Shown here one piece after another: positions 1 to 6,198 of a stretch of DNA of 8,144 nucleotides (positions are counted from its first letter, which is position 1; each line of letters opens with the position of its first letter). The stretch lies in contig JAFPMR010000086.1 in NCBI GenBank assembly GCA_017411235.1, forward strand, positions 1 through 8,144. Reading direction: 5' to 3'. The stretch is from Bacilli bacterium (GTDB taxonomy: Bacteria > Bacillota_I > Bacilli_A > RF39 > UBA660). A program made the position numbers and the translations under genes. Below the pieces are notes generated by a model. The model was given only the letters and a program-made list of their open reading frames with translations, made no database searches and had not been told where the DNA came from.

Positions 1-19
1 TAGAAAGAGGTAGAGATTT

Positions 20-202
20 ATGAAAAAAGAAGAAATTCAAAACGTTGCTGAAACAAAAGTAGAAAGTAAAAAAGTAGTTGGTGAAGGAGTAGGATTCGAA
101 AGAATTAGAAGAATCACTGGTTACCTTGTTGGTACTGTAGAACGTTTCAATGACGGAAAACGTGCTGAAGAACACGATAGAGTAAAACATACATTTAAAT
201 AA
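20..202 (+). CDS. nrdD: Stand-alone glycyl-radical domain of anaerobic (class III) ribonucleoside-triphosphate reductase
   Basis: This 60-residue protein resembles only the extreme C-terminus of NrdD. NrdD makes deoxyribonucleotides in the cytoplasm without oxygen, using a glycyl radical installed by NrdG. Residues 27-38 (ERIRRITGYLVG) match the glycyl-radical signature R-[IV]-x-G-Y, with Gly34 as the predicted radical site. The following RFNDGKRAEEHDRVKH (42-57) matches the conserved NrdD tail. The roughly 20 N-terminal residues are Lys/Glu-rich and not recognised. There is no cysteine, so the zinc-binding CxxC pairs that precede the radical site in full-length NrdD are absent. The start is supported by an AGAAAGAGG-type ribosome binding site at about 2-10. 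An in-frame TAG lies at 11-13, nine bases before the ATG. The catalytic barrel is presumably encoded just upstream, outside the window, making this a split enzyme; the remnant of a nonsense-broken nrdD is the alternative. The family call is firm; the split-subunit role is inferred. Confidence 0.78.
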   Translation: MKKEEIQNVAETKVESKKVVGEGVGFERIRRITGYLVGTVERFNDGKRAEEHDRVKHTFK

Positions 203-207
203 AAAAT

Positions 208-235
208 AAAATAGTGTATTTACACTATTTTTTTT
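208..235 (+). terminator. Rho-independent terminator after the NrdD fragment
   Basis: The left arm AAAATAGTGT (208-217) pairs with ACACTATTTT (222-231) around the loop ATTT. A T-run covers 228-235. The stem is AT-rich but perfect, and it begins six bases after the stop codon. The T-run is followed within two bases by the extended -10 of the next gene. Confidence 0.85.
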
Positions 236-245
236 ATGTTATAAT
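219..245 (+). promoter_or_regulatory. Extended -10 promoter for the 641-residue membrane protein gene
   Basis: TG at 237-238, one base, then a perfect TATAAT at 240-245 gives an extended -10. A TTTACA at 219-224 could act as -35, but the spacer is only 15 bases and the element lies inside the preceding terminator hairpin, so the extended -10 probably does most of the work. Transcription would start near 252, leaving a leader of about 17 bases that just contains the AGAGGAG ribosome binding site (255-261). Confidence 0.75.
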
Positions 246-268
246 TTAAATAATAGAGGAGCGTTTAT

Positions 269-2194
269 ATGACAAAGAAAAAAGGGAATAATATTATTGA
301 AGAACCAACTACTGAAGAAGTAGTAGAAACTCCAGTAGAAGAGGTAAAGGTAGAACCACCACATCCAGAAGAACCTCCAAGACATGCTGGCCCAGATCCA
401 CTAGTTCCAGAAGAACCAGTTACAGAACCAGTAACTGAACCACTTCCAGAAGTTTTAAACGAATCACAAAAAGCGGCTTTAGAACCAGTGGTAGAAAAGC
501 CAAAGAAAAAAGTTAATCCAATCGCTTTAGCTATATTAGTTCTAGTATTACTTGCAATAGCATGCCTTGCTATTTGGTATGGAGTAACTCATAAAAATAA
601 AGAATCTAAAACTACAGAAAATACTGCAGAAAAAGAAATAAAAAGAGATGATAAAAGTATTGATCCACCAGAAGGAGTTGATATAGTAGATATTAATACC
701 CTAAATAATGGACATGGTGGCCAATTAGCTCTACATTGTACATTTAGAGATACTTTAAACTATGTAGAAGATAGAACTACTAAACCTGGAGATGAGATAC
801 AATGTTCATATGGTATTGAAGTAGTAAATGGTTTAAAAGTAGACGCTGTATTCTTACAACTAGATTATGGTAAAGGATTATCATTAACTAGTACTTCAAA
901 TATTAAATCTGGAGAAACTATAATTGAAGGAAATAAACTAAGAAGTAATATCAAAGAACCTAGTTCCATACTAGAAGAAGTTTTTACATATTACTTTGAA
1001 GTAAAAGAAGAAGCTACAACAGATAACTTAAGTATTGATGTAACAAATATCGTAGTTAGAACAGTAGATAATAAATATTATAAATTACCTGATGTAAATA
1101 AAAAATTCACTAGAAACAGTTCAAAATACTATGTATACAAAGGCAAAGACGAAGATGGCGAAACTTATATAAATGTCTTAGACAAAGAAGATAACCATAC
1201 AAAAGATATTTTATATGGTATCTATGAATGTCAAACAGATATATGTGATTATATAAATGACGCAAGTGGTAACTATGTTTTGTTTGAAGACGGTGGATAC
1301 AAAGCCTATAACTTTGAAAAAAACAAAGTAGAGGACTTAAGTCAATTTAATAAATACTATGATTTAGATCTAGTAGCAACAGATAAACTAATTGGTCTAA
1401 TCCTATATGAAGGAGAAGATGGAGAAAAATCTGGTTATTACTCAATAGAGAAGAATAAATTAATCGTTCCTATAAAAAAAGACGTTTACTTCTTTGTCGA
1501 AGATACTTATATTTACTACTTTGGTGAAGGTATAAGTTCAACACAAGTAATCGATTTCCAAGGGAATAAATATAAACCTACAAAGAAAGACTTAGAAAGA
1601 TATGGAAAAACAGACTTCTACTTATTCTATTTAGAAAGATTCTTTGAAGCAAGTGCTTATGTTTATGACAAAGATGGAAATCCTAAATTGGGTGGTGAAG
1701 AATTCTTATTTGGATTAAATTCACCATTTGAAGAATCATCTAACCACAATCTATTAATGGTAGAAGACGGACGCTTTGTTGAAATCGATATTAACGAAAA
1801 AGAAATCTATAGAAGTGCAAAATACAAAGATATAGTATTAAATACTGGTTATATTGGTGTAGTAGATAAAAGAGATGTTTTAATAATCATGGATGAAAGA
1901 GAAAATGTCTTAACAGAATTTGAAGACTTCCCATATGATTATGTAATACATGAACCATTATCATGGGTATCTACAGATGATGAAGAATATGGTGTTCATA
2001 TAACTGTTGAAACAGAAACAGTTAATGATGACGAAATGATGGAATACCTTAAAAAAGAATATCCTAAATCAGAGGGCTATACTGAAGAAGACTGGAAAGA
2101 CTACCTAGAAGGTCCGAAAGGATATACATACTACTATAATCCAAAAACTGGCGAAAAGAGTAAAACTCCTATGGTTATTCTTGGATATGACTAG
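269..2194 (+). CDS. Single-pass membrane protein with acidic cytoplasmic tail and large beta-rich extracellular region; function unknown
   Basis: I do not recognise a named family for this 641-residue protein. Residues 1-78 are hydrophilic and rich in Glu, Pro, Val and Thr, with VTEP repeated at 51-58. A Lys cluster (78-81) precedes one hydrophobic helix at about 84-105. With no cleavable signal peptide, this suggests a signal anchor with the N-terminus inside and about 535 residues outside. A charged linker (108-135) leads to a beta-rich domain at about 150-282 that looks cohesin- or Ig-like (inferred from strand pattern). The rest, about 285-575, is a run of short Tyr/Asp/Gly-rich strands that could be a beta-propeller or degenerate WG-type repeats. 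Outside cysteines occur as C157/C179 and C321/C326, which could form disulfides. The start is set by AGAGGAG (255-261), seven bases upstream. The gene is monocistronic between its own promoter and terminator. Membrane topology is likely; the role is unknown. Confidence 0.8.
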   Translation: MTKKKGNNIIEEPTTEEVVETPVEEVKVEPPHPEEPPRHAGPDPLVPEEPVTEPVTEPLPEVLNESQKAALEPVVEKPKKKVNPIALAILVLVLLAIACLAIWYGVTHKNKESKTTENTAEKEIKRDDKSIDPPEGVDIVDINTLNNGHGGQLALHCTFRDTLNYVEDRTTKPGDEIQCSYGIEVVNGLKVDAVFLQLDYGKGLSLTSTSNIKSGETIIEGNKLRSNIKEPSSILEEVFTYYFEVKEEATTDNLSIDVTNIVVRTVDNKYYKLPDVNKKFTRNSSKYYVYKGKDEDGETYINVLDKEDNHTKDILYGIYECQTDICDYINDASGNYVLFEDGGYKAYNFEKNKVEDLSQFNKYYDLDLVATDKLIGLILYEGEDGEKSGYYSIEKNKLIVPIKKDVYFFVEDTYIYYFGEGISSTQVIDFQGNKYKPTKKDLERYGKTDFYLFYLERFFEASAYVYDKDGNPKLGGEEFLFGLNSPFEESSNHNLLMVEDGRFVEIDINEKEIYRSAKYKDIVLNTGYIGVVDKRDVLIIMDERENVLTEFEDFPYDYVIHEPLSWVSTDDEEYGVHITVETETVNDDEMMEYLKKEYPKSEGYTEEDWKDYLEGPKGYTYYYNPKTGEKSKTPMVILGYD

Positions 2195-2208
2195 TTGAAT
2201 AAAAAAAT

Positions 2209-2234
2209 AAAGCATGAATAATCATGCTTTTTTT
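2209..2234 (+). terminator. Rho-independent terminator after the 641-residue membrane protein gene
   Basis: AAAGCATGA (2209-2217) pairs perfectly with TCATGCTTT (2222-2230) around the loop ATAA. The T-run covers 2228-2234. The next promoter's TGTTATAAT begins two bases after the T-run. Confidence 0.9.
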
Positions 2235-2235
2235 A

Positions 2236-2244
2236 TGTTATAAT
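2236..2244 (+). promoter_or_regulatory. Extended -10 promoter of the YibE/F-pseudouridine synthase operon
   Basis: TGTTATAAT at 2236-2244 is a perfect extended -10, identical to the one at 237-245. No good -35 is visible, because that position is occupied by the terminator hairpin. Transcription would start near 2251, so the leader is only about 12 bases and the GGATGTGATT ribosome binding site (2251-2260) would lie at its 5' end. Confidence 0.72.
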
Positions 2245-2262
2245 TTCAATGGATGTGATTAC

Positions 2263-3357
2263 ATGAAATTCTTACAAAAAAATAAAAAATTCTTAATCAT
2301 TTACTCACTTCTACTAATCGTAGGAATTGGGCTTATTATATTCACATATAATAACTATTCTTTATACAACAAAACAATAGTTAAAGTAATAGAAACAAAA
2401 GATGAATATATAACTACTGAATCTGTAACCTTCGGTTATAATGAAGAACTATACAAAGAAATCATGAAAGCTAAAGTACTTAATGGTGAAAACAAAAATG
2501 AAATAGTAACAATTGAAAACGAATATCACAAAGGAGAAGCATTTGATCAAAGATATGCTAAAGGTGACGAATTATTTGTATCAATTAACAAAGATGTTGT
2601 ACATATAGAAGGATACAAAAGAGATAAATACATTGTATTATTACTTGTTTTCTTTTCTTTAATAATCATTCTAGTAGGAAGAATAAAAGGATTCTTATCA
2701 ATAATAAGTGTTGTCATAAATATTGTTTTATTCAACATATTAGTTTATATGCATGCCTTTAAAATGGCTAATCTAGCTTTACTATCATTCATTGGAGCAA
2801 TTATCTTTAGTATAATTTGCTTAACGCTAGTATCTGGTTTTAACAAAAAAACCTTATCTGCAGTATTAAGTAGCATAATAGGAGTCTCCTTAGTAACATT
2901 AATAAGTTTCATAGTAATAAAAATAACTCACTATCGTGGAATAAGATTTGAACAAATGGAACTATTAACAAGACCATACGAAGGAATATTTATATCTGAA
3001 ATAATCCTAGGAGGACTAGGAGCCATAATGGATATATCTATTAGTATGTCTTCATCATTAAATGAATTAATAGAAAAAGACAATAAAATATCTAGAAAAC
3101 AATTAATAAAGTCAGGTTTTAATATCGGTAAAGATATCATGTCTACCATGATAAATGTTTTATTCTTTACCTATATCTGTACTGGTATGGCTAATCTAAC
3201 AATTTACTTTAGAAATGGTATAACATTATCATCTCTATTAGATGAATATATAAGTTTAGAAATGACAAGAGCTCTTACTGGAGCTATAGGAATAACTATT
3301 ACAATACCTATAGCTATCTATATAACCTTGTTTATATATAAAAGGAGGGCTAAATAA
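2263..3357 (+). CDS. YibE/F family multi-pass membrane protein (YibE-like)
   Basis: This 364-residue membrane protein belongs to the YibE/F family, whose biochemical role is not established. An N-terminal helix (about 10-28) is followed by about 90 residues predicted outside, ending in the YAKGDELFVSI region (98-108). Further helices lie at about 122-140, 143-163, 170-190, 200-220, 240-265, 292-315 and 335-358. The family-typical core is visible at 250-262 (GGLGAIMDISISM) and 284-294 (SGFNIGKDIMS). An upstream ATG at 2224 would add 13 residues, but it lies inside the terminator hairpin and before the -10, so it cannot be on the transcript. ATG 2263 has GGATGTGATT upstream and starts a conventional Lys-rich membrane-anchor sequence. 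The stop overlaps the start of the next gene by one base (TAATG). The next gene encodes a paralogue, so the two probably form a complex, as the usual YibE-YibF pairing suggests. Confidence 0.88.
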   Translation: MKFLQKNKKFLIIYSLLLIVGIGLIIFTYNNYSLYNKTIVKVIETKDEYITTESVTFGYNEELYKEIMKAKVLNGENKNEIVTIENEYHKGEAFDQRYAKGDELFVSINKDVVHIEGYKRDKYIVLLLVFFSLIIILVGRIKGFLSIISVVINIVLFNILVYMHAFKMANLALLSFIGAIIFSIICLTLVSGFNKKTLSAVLSSIIGVSLVTLISFIVIKITHYRGIRFEQMELLTRPYEGIFISEIILGGLGAIMDISISMSSSLNELIEKDNKISRKQLIKSGFNIGKDIMSTMINVLFFTYICTGMANLTIYFRNGITLSSLLDEYISLEMTRALTGAIGITITIPIAIYITLFIYKRRAK

Positions 3358-4220
3358 TGATAAAACTATTATCTTTAATATTGTTACTCCTTTTAGTACT
3401 AATTGGCGGTAAAAGAGGCTTAAAAACCTTTATAACCATATATGTAAATTTATTCTTAATAATGTTACTAGTAATAATATATGGTTGGGGATTTGATCCA
3501 ATAATCCCTACATTCATAATATCTTTAATAATTAGTTGTATAATTCTATTCTTACTAAATAAAGTTAATACAAAAACAATCTGTTCATTCATATCAGTTC
3601 TTCTAATCTTATTAATCTTCTTTGGTATAACACTATTTATCAACAATAGAATTTATATCCAAGGATATGCTGAAGAAAACATTGAATCAATAAGTTATGT
3701 AACATATGATACAGGATTAAATATGATGAACTTAGGAATATCTATAGTAATAATAGGTTTAATAGGTAATATAGTAGATACTTCTATAGCAATATCATCA
3801 GCACTATATGAAGTACATCTAAACAATCCTAAACTAACTACTAAAGAATTATTTATATCAGGAATGAATATTGGAAAAGATATTTTAGGAACAACAACTA
3901 ATACCTTATTCTTTGCTTATTTAGGTAGTTGTATGACACTATTTATCTACTTCCAAGATTTCCAATATAGTTTTAGTACAATAATAAATTCTAAAATATT
4001 TGCTATAGAATTTACTAGAATAATCCTTAGTGGAACTGCATCATTCCTAATAATACCATTAACTGCAATCATAACTGCATACTTCTGTAAAAGAAAGGAT
4101 GATAACCATGAAGAAATTGAAAATCATCTACGAAGACAAGAATCTCTTAGTAATCGAAAAAGATCCCCACGTACTAACAATATCAACACCAAAAGAAAAA
4201 CTAAGAACCTTGTATCATGA
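3357..4220 (+). CDS. YibE/F family multi-pass membrane protein (YibF-like)
   Basis: This second YibE/F paralogue has 287 residues and lacks the extracytoplasmic N-terminal domain of its neighbour. Hydrophobic helices lie at about 3-17, 23-42, 48-67, 75-95, 122-150, 176-200 and 218-243. The core motif shared with the upstream protein is clear: GLIGNIVDTSIAISSALYEV (134-153) and SGMNIGKDILGTTTNTLFFAY (168-188, key residues S168, G169, G173, D175). The start is set by AAAGGAGGG (3341-3349) and by the one-base TAATG overlap, which favours translational coupling. The tail after Cys244, about 43 residues rich in Lys, Arg, Asn and Glu, is read across the first 113 bases of the pseudouridine synthase gene in another frame. 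It has no family counterpart that I recognise. The family is well supported; the biological role and the reality of the tail are not. Confidence 0.86.
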   Translation: MIKLLSLILLLLLVLIGGKRGLKTFITIYVNLFLIMLLVIIYGWGFDPIIPTFIISLIISCIILFLLNKVNTKTICSFISVLLILLIFFGITLFINNRIYIQGYAEENIESISYVTYDTGLNMMNLGISIVIIGLIGNIVDTSIAISSALYEVHLNNPKLTTKELFISGMNIGKDILGTTTNTLFFAYLGSCMTLFIYFQDFQYSFSTIINSKIFAIEFTRIILSGTASFLIIPLTAIITAYFCKRKDDNHEEIENHLRRQESLSNRKRSPRTNNINTKRKTKNLVS

Positions 4221-4761
4221 AGCTAGTGAATATGTAAAAAAACAATATCCTAAAAACAAAATATTTATTGTTCACAGATTAGATAAAGAAACATCTGGTT
4301 TAGTAGTATTTGCTAAATCAGAAGACATAAAAAATAAACTACAAAATAATTGGGAACAAACTAAAAGAGGATATCTAGCTATAGTAGAAGGACATCCTAA
4401 AAATAAAAAGGATACATTAAAATCATATCTAGTAGAAACAAAATCACTAGATGTCTATAGTACAAAAGACAAAAACAAAGGAAAACTAGCTATAACAGAA
4501 TACGAAGTAATTGAAGAAAACAAAAACTATTCATTACTTAATATCAACATCAAAACAGGTAGAAGGAACCAAATAAGAGTTCAACTATCTGATATAGGTA
4601 ATCCAATAATAGGTGATAAAAAATATAATAGTAAAACAAATCCTTTAAAAAGACTAGGATTACATTCCAACTATTTAGAATTTATTTTAAACAATAAGAC
4701 ATATACATTTACAACAAAATTCCCTAAAGATTTTACTAAGATATTTAGAGATATGCTATAA
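4108..4761 (+). CDS. RluA-family RNA pseudouridine synthase
   Basis: The 217-residue protein is an RluA-type synthase, a cytoplasmic enzyme that isomerises specific uridines in rRNA or tRNA to pseudouridine. The catalytic motif HRLDKETSG (residues 56-64) is intact, with Asp59 as predicted nucleophile. YEDKNLLVIEK (8-18) is the usual N-terminal strand pair, and GRRNQIRVQLSDIGNPIIGDKKY (about 151-173) is the conserved RNA-binding and C-terminal motif. The normal KPxG after the first strands reads KDPH (18-21), so it is degenerate. No S4 domain precedes it. ATG 4099 would add three residues, but it falls within the AAAGGATGAT ribosome binding site, so ATG 4108 is preferred. The gene is last in the operon and overlaps the upstream gene by 113 bases. 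Its target uridine cannot be told from sequence. Confidence 0.88.
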   Translation: MKKLKIIYEDKNLLVIEKDPHVLTISTPKEKLRTLYHEASEYVKKQYPKNKIFIVHRLDKETSGLVVFAKSEDIKNKLQNNWEQTKRGYLAIVEGHPKNKKDTLKSYLVETKSLDVYSTKDKNKGKLAITEYEVIEENKNYSLLNINIKTGRRNQIRVQLSDIGNPIIGDKKYNSKTNPLKRLGLHSNYLEFILNNKTYTFTTKFPKDFTKIFRDML

Positions 4762-4769
4762 TGTATAAT
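4754..4769 (+). promoter_or_regulatory. Probable extended -10 promoter of the LemA-like gene, overlapping the synthase stop codon
   Basis: TGCTATAAT at 4754-4762 is a full extended -10, and its TATAAT contains the TAA stop (4759-4761) of the synthase gene. A second TATAAT lies at 4764-4769. Its distance to the next ATG (17 bases) matches that of the clear promoter at 2236-2244 (18 bases). No convincing -35 is visible. No terminator separates the two genes, so read-through from the operon is also likely. Confidence 0.5.
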
Positions 4770-4779
4770 AGGTGATAGT

Positions 4780-5547
4780 ATGAAAGGGTTATTTAATTTC
4801 TTCTTTAACAATGCTATTTTATTCATTATCATTGGTAGTGCATACTATATATACCGCCAATATAAAGGATTAAAAGACAAAGATAAAGAAATAAAAATTG
4901 AATTTAATAAAATACTAAATTCATACTTAGACAAAAAAATACTAGAAGCAGCAAAAATAGCTACTGATCTAGAAAAAGAATATGGTCATGTAGATCTAAT
5001 TAGACAAGAAATAGAAAGACTTGAATATACAATAGAAAAAGGTATCAACGGTTCCATAAATGATAAAGTAGAAACAAGTAATCTATTAAATAAATTTAAA
5101 CTAAACAAAAAAATAAACATTGAAAAATATCCTAATTTAAAAGAAATTCAAAAATTAGGAACATTCACAGAAGAAGAAATGTCTTCTATAGATAATGGTT
5201 TATCAATTACTAGAAAAGAATATAACGTTCAAGCATTTAGATATAATGAAAAAGCTAATGAATTCCCAATAGAATATCTAAAAAAATATCTAAAACTAGT
5301 AAATCAATATGCTATCTTCGATGCTCCAAAAACTAGTCATTACGAAGAAGAATTTGAAGTATTTGAAGAAAAAGAACCAGAAATAAACTCATTATCATCA
5401 TTAAATAGAGTAGAAGAAGTAGAACTTCCTAAAGAAACAGAAACTACTACTGAAGAACAAAATGTAGAAATGGAATATACAGATGCTGTACTTAAACCAT
5501 CTATAGCAGTAGTAGATAATCAAGCGAATCAAGAAAAAGGAGATTAA
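4780..5547 (+). CDS. LemA-family membrane-anchored protein with acidic C-terminal extension
   Basis: This 255-residue protein has one N-terminal hydrophobic helix (about 8-26) and then a helical domain. Its second half matches the LemA family: YPNLKEIQKLGTF (117-129), and SITRKEYNVQAFRYNEKANE (143-162) followed by FP and YAIFDAP (177-183). The first half of the domain (about 36-90) is divergent and lacks the usual Arg-x-x-Leu-Ile-Pro segment, so this is a distant member. LemA proteins are membrane-anchored four-helix bundles of poorly known function. Residues 188-235 add an acidic Glu/Thr/Val-rich tail not typical of the family and similar in composition to segments in three neighbouring proteins. 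Ribosome binding site AGGTGAT (4770-4776) supports the ATG. The stop codon lies in the loop of the gene's own terminator. The family call is good; the function is unknown. Confidence 0.82.
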   Translation: MKGLFNFFFNNAILFIIIGSAYYIYRQYKGLKDKDKEIKIEFNKILNSYLDKKILEAAKIATDLEKEYGHVDLIRQEIERLEYTIEKGINGSINDKVETSNLLNKFKLNKKINIEKYPNLKEIQKLGTFTEEEMSSIDNGLSITRKEYNVQAFRYNEKANEFPIEYLKKYLKLVNQYAIFDAPKTSHYEEEFEVFEEKEPEINSLSSLNRVEEVELPKETETTTEEQNVEMEYTDAVLKPSIAVVDNQANQEKGD

Positions 5548-5558
5548 CTCCTTTTTTT
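5535..5558 (+). terminator. Rho-independent terminator overlapping the end of the LemA-like gene
   Basis: AAAAGGAG (5535-5542) pairs with CTCCTTTT (5548-5555) around the loop ATTAA, and the T-run covers 5552-5558. The last codons of the gene form the left arm and its TAA stop (5545-5547) sits in the loop. Confidence 0.85.
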
Positions 5559-5580
5559 ATGTAAAGAATTAATCAAATGT

Positions 5581-5620
5581 TCCTTAAATCCTTAAAATGA
5601 AAGAAGAATTATAATATAAT
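5581..5620 (+). promoter_or_regulatory. Promoter of the 175-residue membrane protein gene, with a tandem 8-base repeat
   Basis: Two overlapping TATAAT boxes lie at 5610-5615 and 5615-5620. TTAAAA at 5592-5597 is 17 bases upstream of the second and matches four of six -35 positions. The exact 8-base tandem repeat TCCTTAAA occupies 5581-5588 and 5589-5596. The first -10 box would give a transcript start near 5622, just before the AAGTGGTG ribosome binding site. The second would cut into that site, so the first may be the functional one. No TGn extension is present here. Confidence 0.55.
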
Positions 5621-5636
5621 TAAAGTGGTGTAAGAT

Positions 5637-6164
5637 ATGAAAAGAGCAAAAAGATACAACATAATAATATATACTAGTTTACTACTTGCAATAATTCTTC
5701 TTGCTTTAGGTGGAAGAGATTATTTAAAAGATAAAAACAACGGTTCTACTACTCAAGAAGAAATAGTAGAAACAGAAGAACCAGTTGAAAAAGAAGAAAG
5801 AAAAGAAGAAAAAGTAGAAGAACCAGAAGAACTAAAAGAAGTAGACAAACTAAGCGTAATAAAAAAATACTTGGATTCTGTTCAAGATCAAATCAAAAAA
5901 GACAAAAAAATAACTGCTAAGATGATATCATCTTGGGGAGATTATACAATTGATGATATAGAATTTCAAAGAGAAATTACAACAAAATACTATGAATACA
6001 AAGTTAATATTATTATTCCTAACTTAGATGCTAAATATCCAGGCAAAAAAAATGAAAAACTAAGTACTAAAGAATATATCGTATTAACAATGTACTTTGA
6101 CATTGCCGACTCTGAAAGAGTAAACGGATTTATTGTAAAGAATATCGATTTAATAGAAGAGTAA
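5637..6164 (+). CDS. Small single-pass membrane protein with acidic linker and unknown C-terminal domain
   Basis: I do not recognise this 175-residue protein. A basic N-terminus (KRAKR) precedes one hydrophobic helix at about 9-25, which fits an N-in anchor with the rest outside. Residues 40-69 form a Glu/Lys/Val/Pro-rich linker. Residues 70-175 appear to be a compact alpha/beta domain: a helix at about 72-90, then strands around 103-113, 117-128 and 146-157. There is no cysteine, lipobox or recognisable catalytic motif. The shape (anchor, flexible linker, small external domain) suits a substrate-binding or envelope-assembly protein, but that is conjecture. The start has AAGTGGTG at 5623-5630, six bases before the ATG. 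The gene stands alone between its own promoter and terminator, and the stop codon lies in the terminator loop. Confidence 0.75.
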   Translation: MKRAKRYNIIIYTSLLLAIILLALGGRDYLKDKNNGSTTQEEIVETEEPVEKEERKEEKVEEPEELKEVDKLSVIKKYLDSVQDQIKKDKKITAKMISSWGDYTIDDIEFQREITTKYYEYKVNIIIPNLDAKYPGKKNEKLSTKEYIVLTMYFDIADSERVNGFIVKNIDLIEE

Positions 6165-6177
6165 TCTTCTTTTTTTT
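6155..6177 (+). terminator. Rho-independent terminator overlapping the end of the 175-residue protein gene
   Basis: AGAAGA (6155-6160) pairs with TCTTCT (6165-6170) around the loop GTAA, followed by Ts to 6177. The stem is short (6 bp), but the T-run is strong. The TAA stop (6162-6164) is in the loop. Confidence 0.7.
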
Positions 6178-6198
6178 ACGAAAAATATACGTTTTTTA

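Noticed and set aside
417..437. Inverted repeat CAGTTAC / GTAACTG with a 7-base spacer
   Set aside because: It lies inside the VTEPVTEP-coding repeat of the 641-residue protein and is explained by alternative codons in a protein repeat; nothing suggests a regulatory role.
2224..2262. Upstream in-frame ATG that would lengthen the YibE-like protein by 13 residues
   Set aside because: It lies inside the preceding terminator hairpin and upstream of the -10 box, so it would not be on the transcript, and it has no ribosome binding site.
2547..3149. Minus-strand open frames of 63 and 72 codons within the YibE-like gene
   Set aside because: They are shadows of a strongly supported family member, without ribosome binding sites or recognisable protein features.
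3350..3646. Minus-strand open frame of 98 codons opposite the YibF-like gene
   Set aside because: It is fully opposite a clear YibE/F-family gene, has no promoter or ribosome binding site, and its hydrophobic/Ile-rich content mirrors the AT-rich membrane-helix codons.
4218..4220. TGA stop of the YibF-like gene as evidence for a recoded TGA (Trp)
   Set aside because: Reading through adds only two residues before a TAG, every recognisable Trp in the window is TGG, and no conserved motif needs TGA to be sense.
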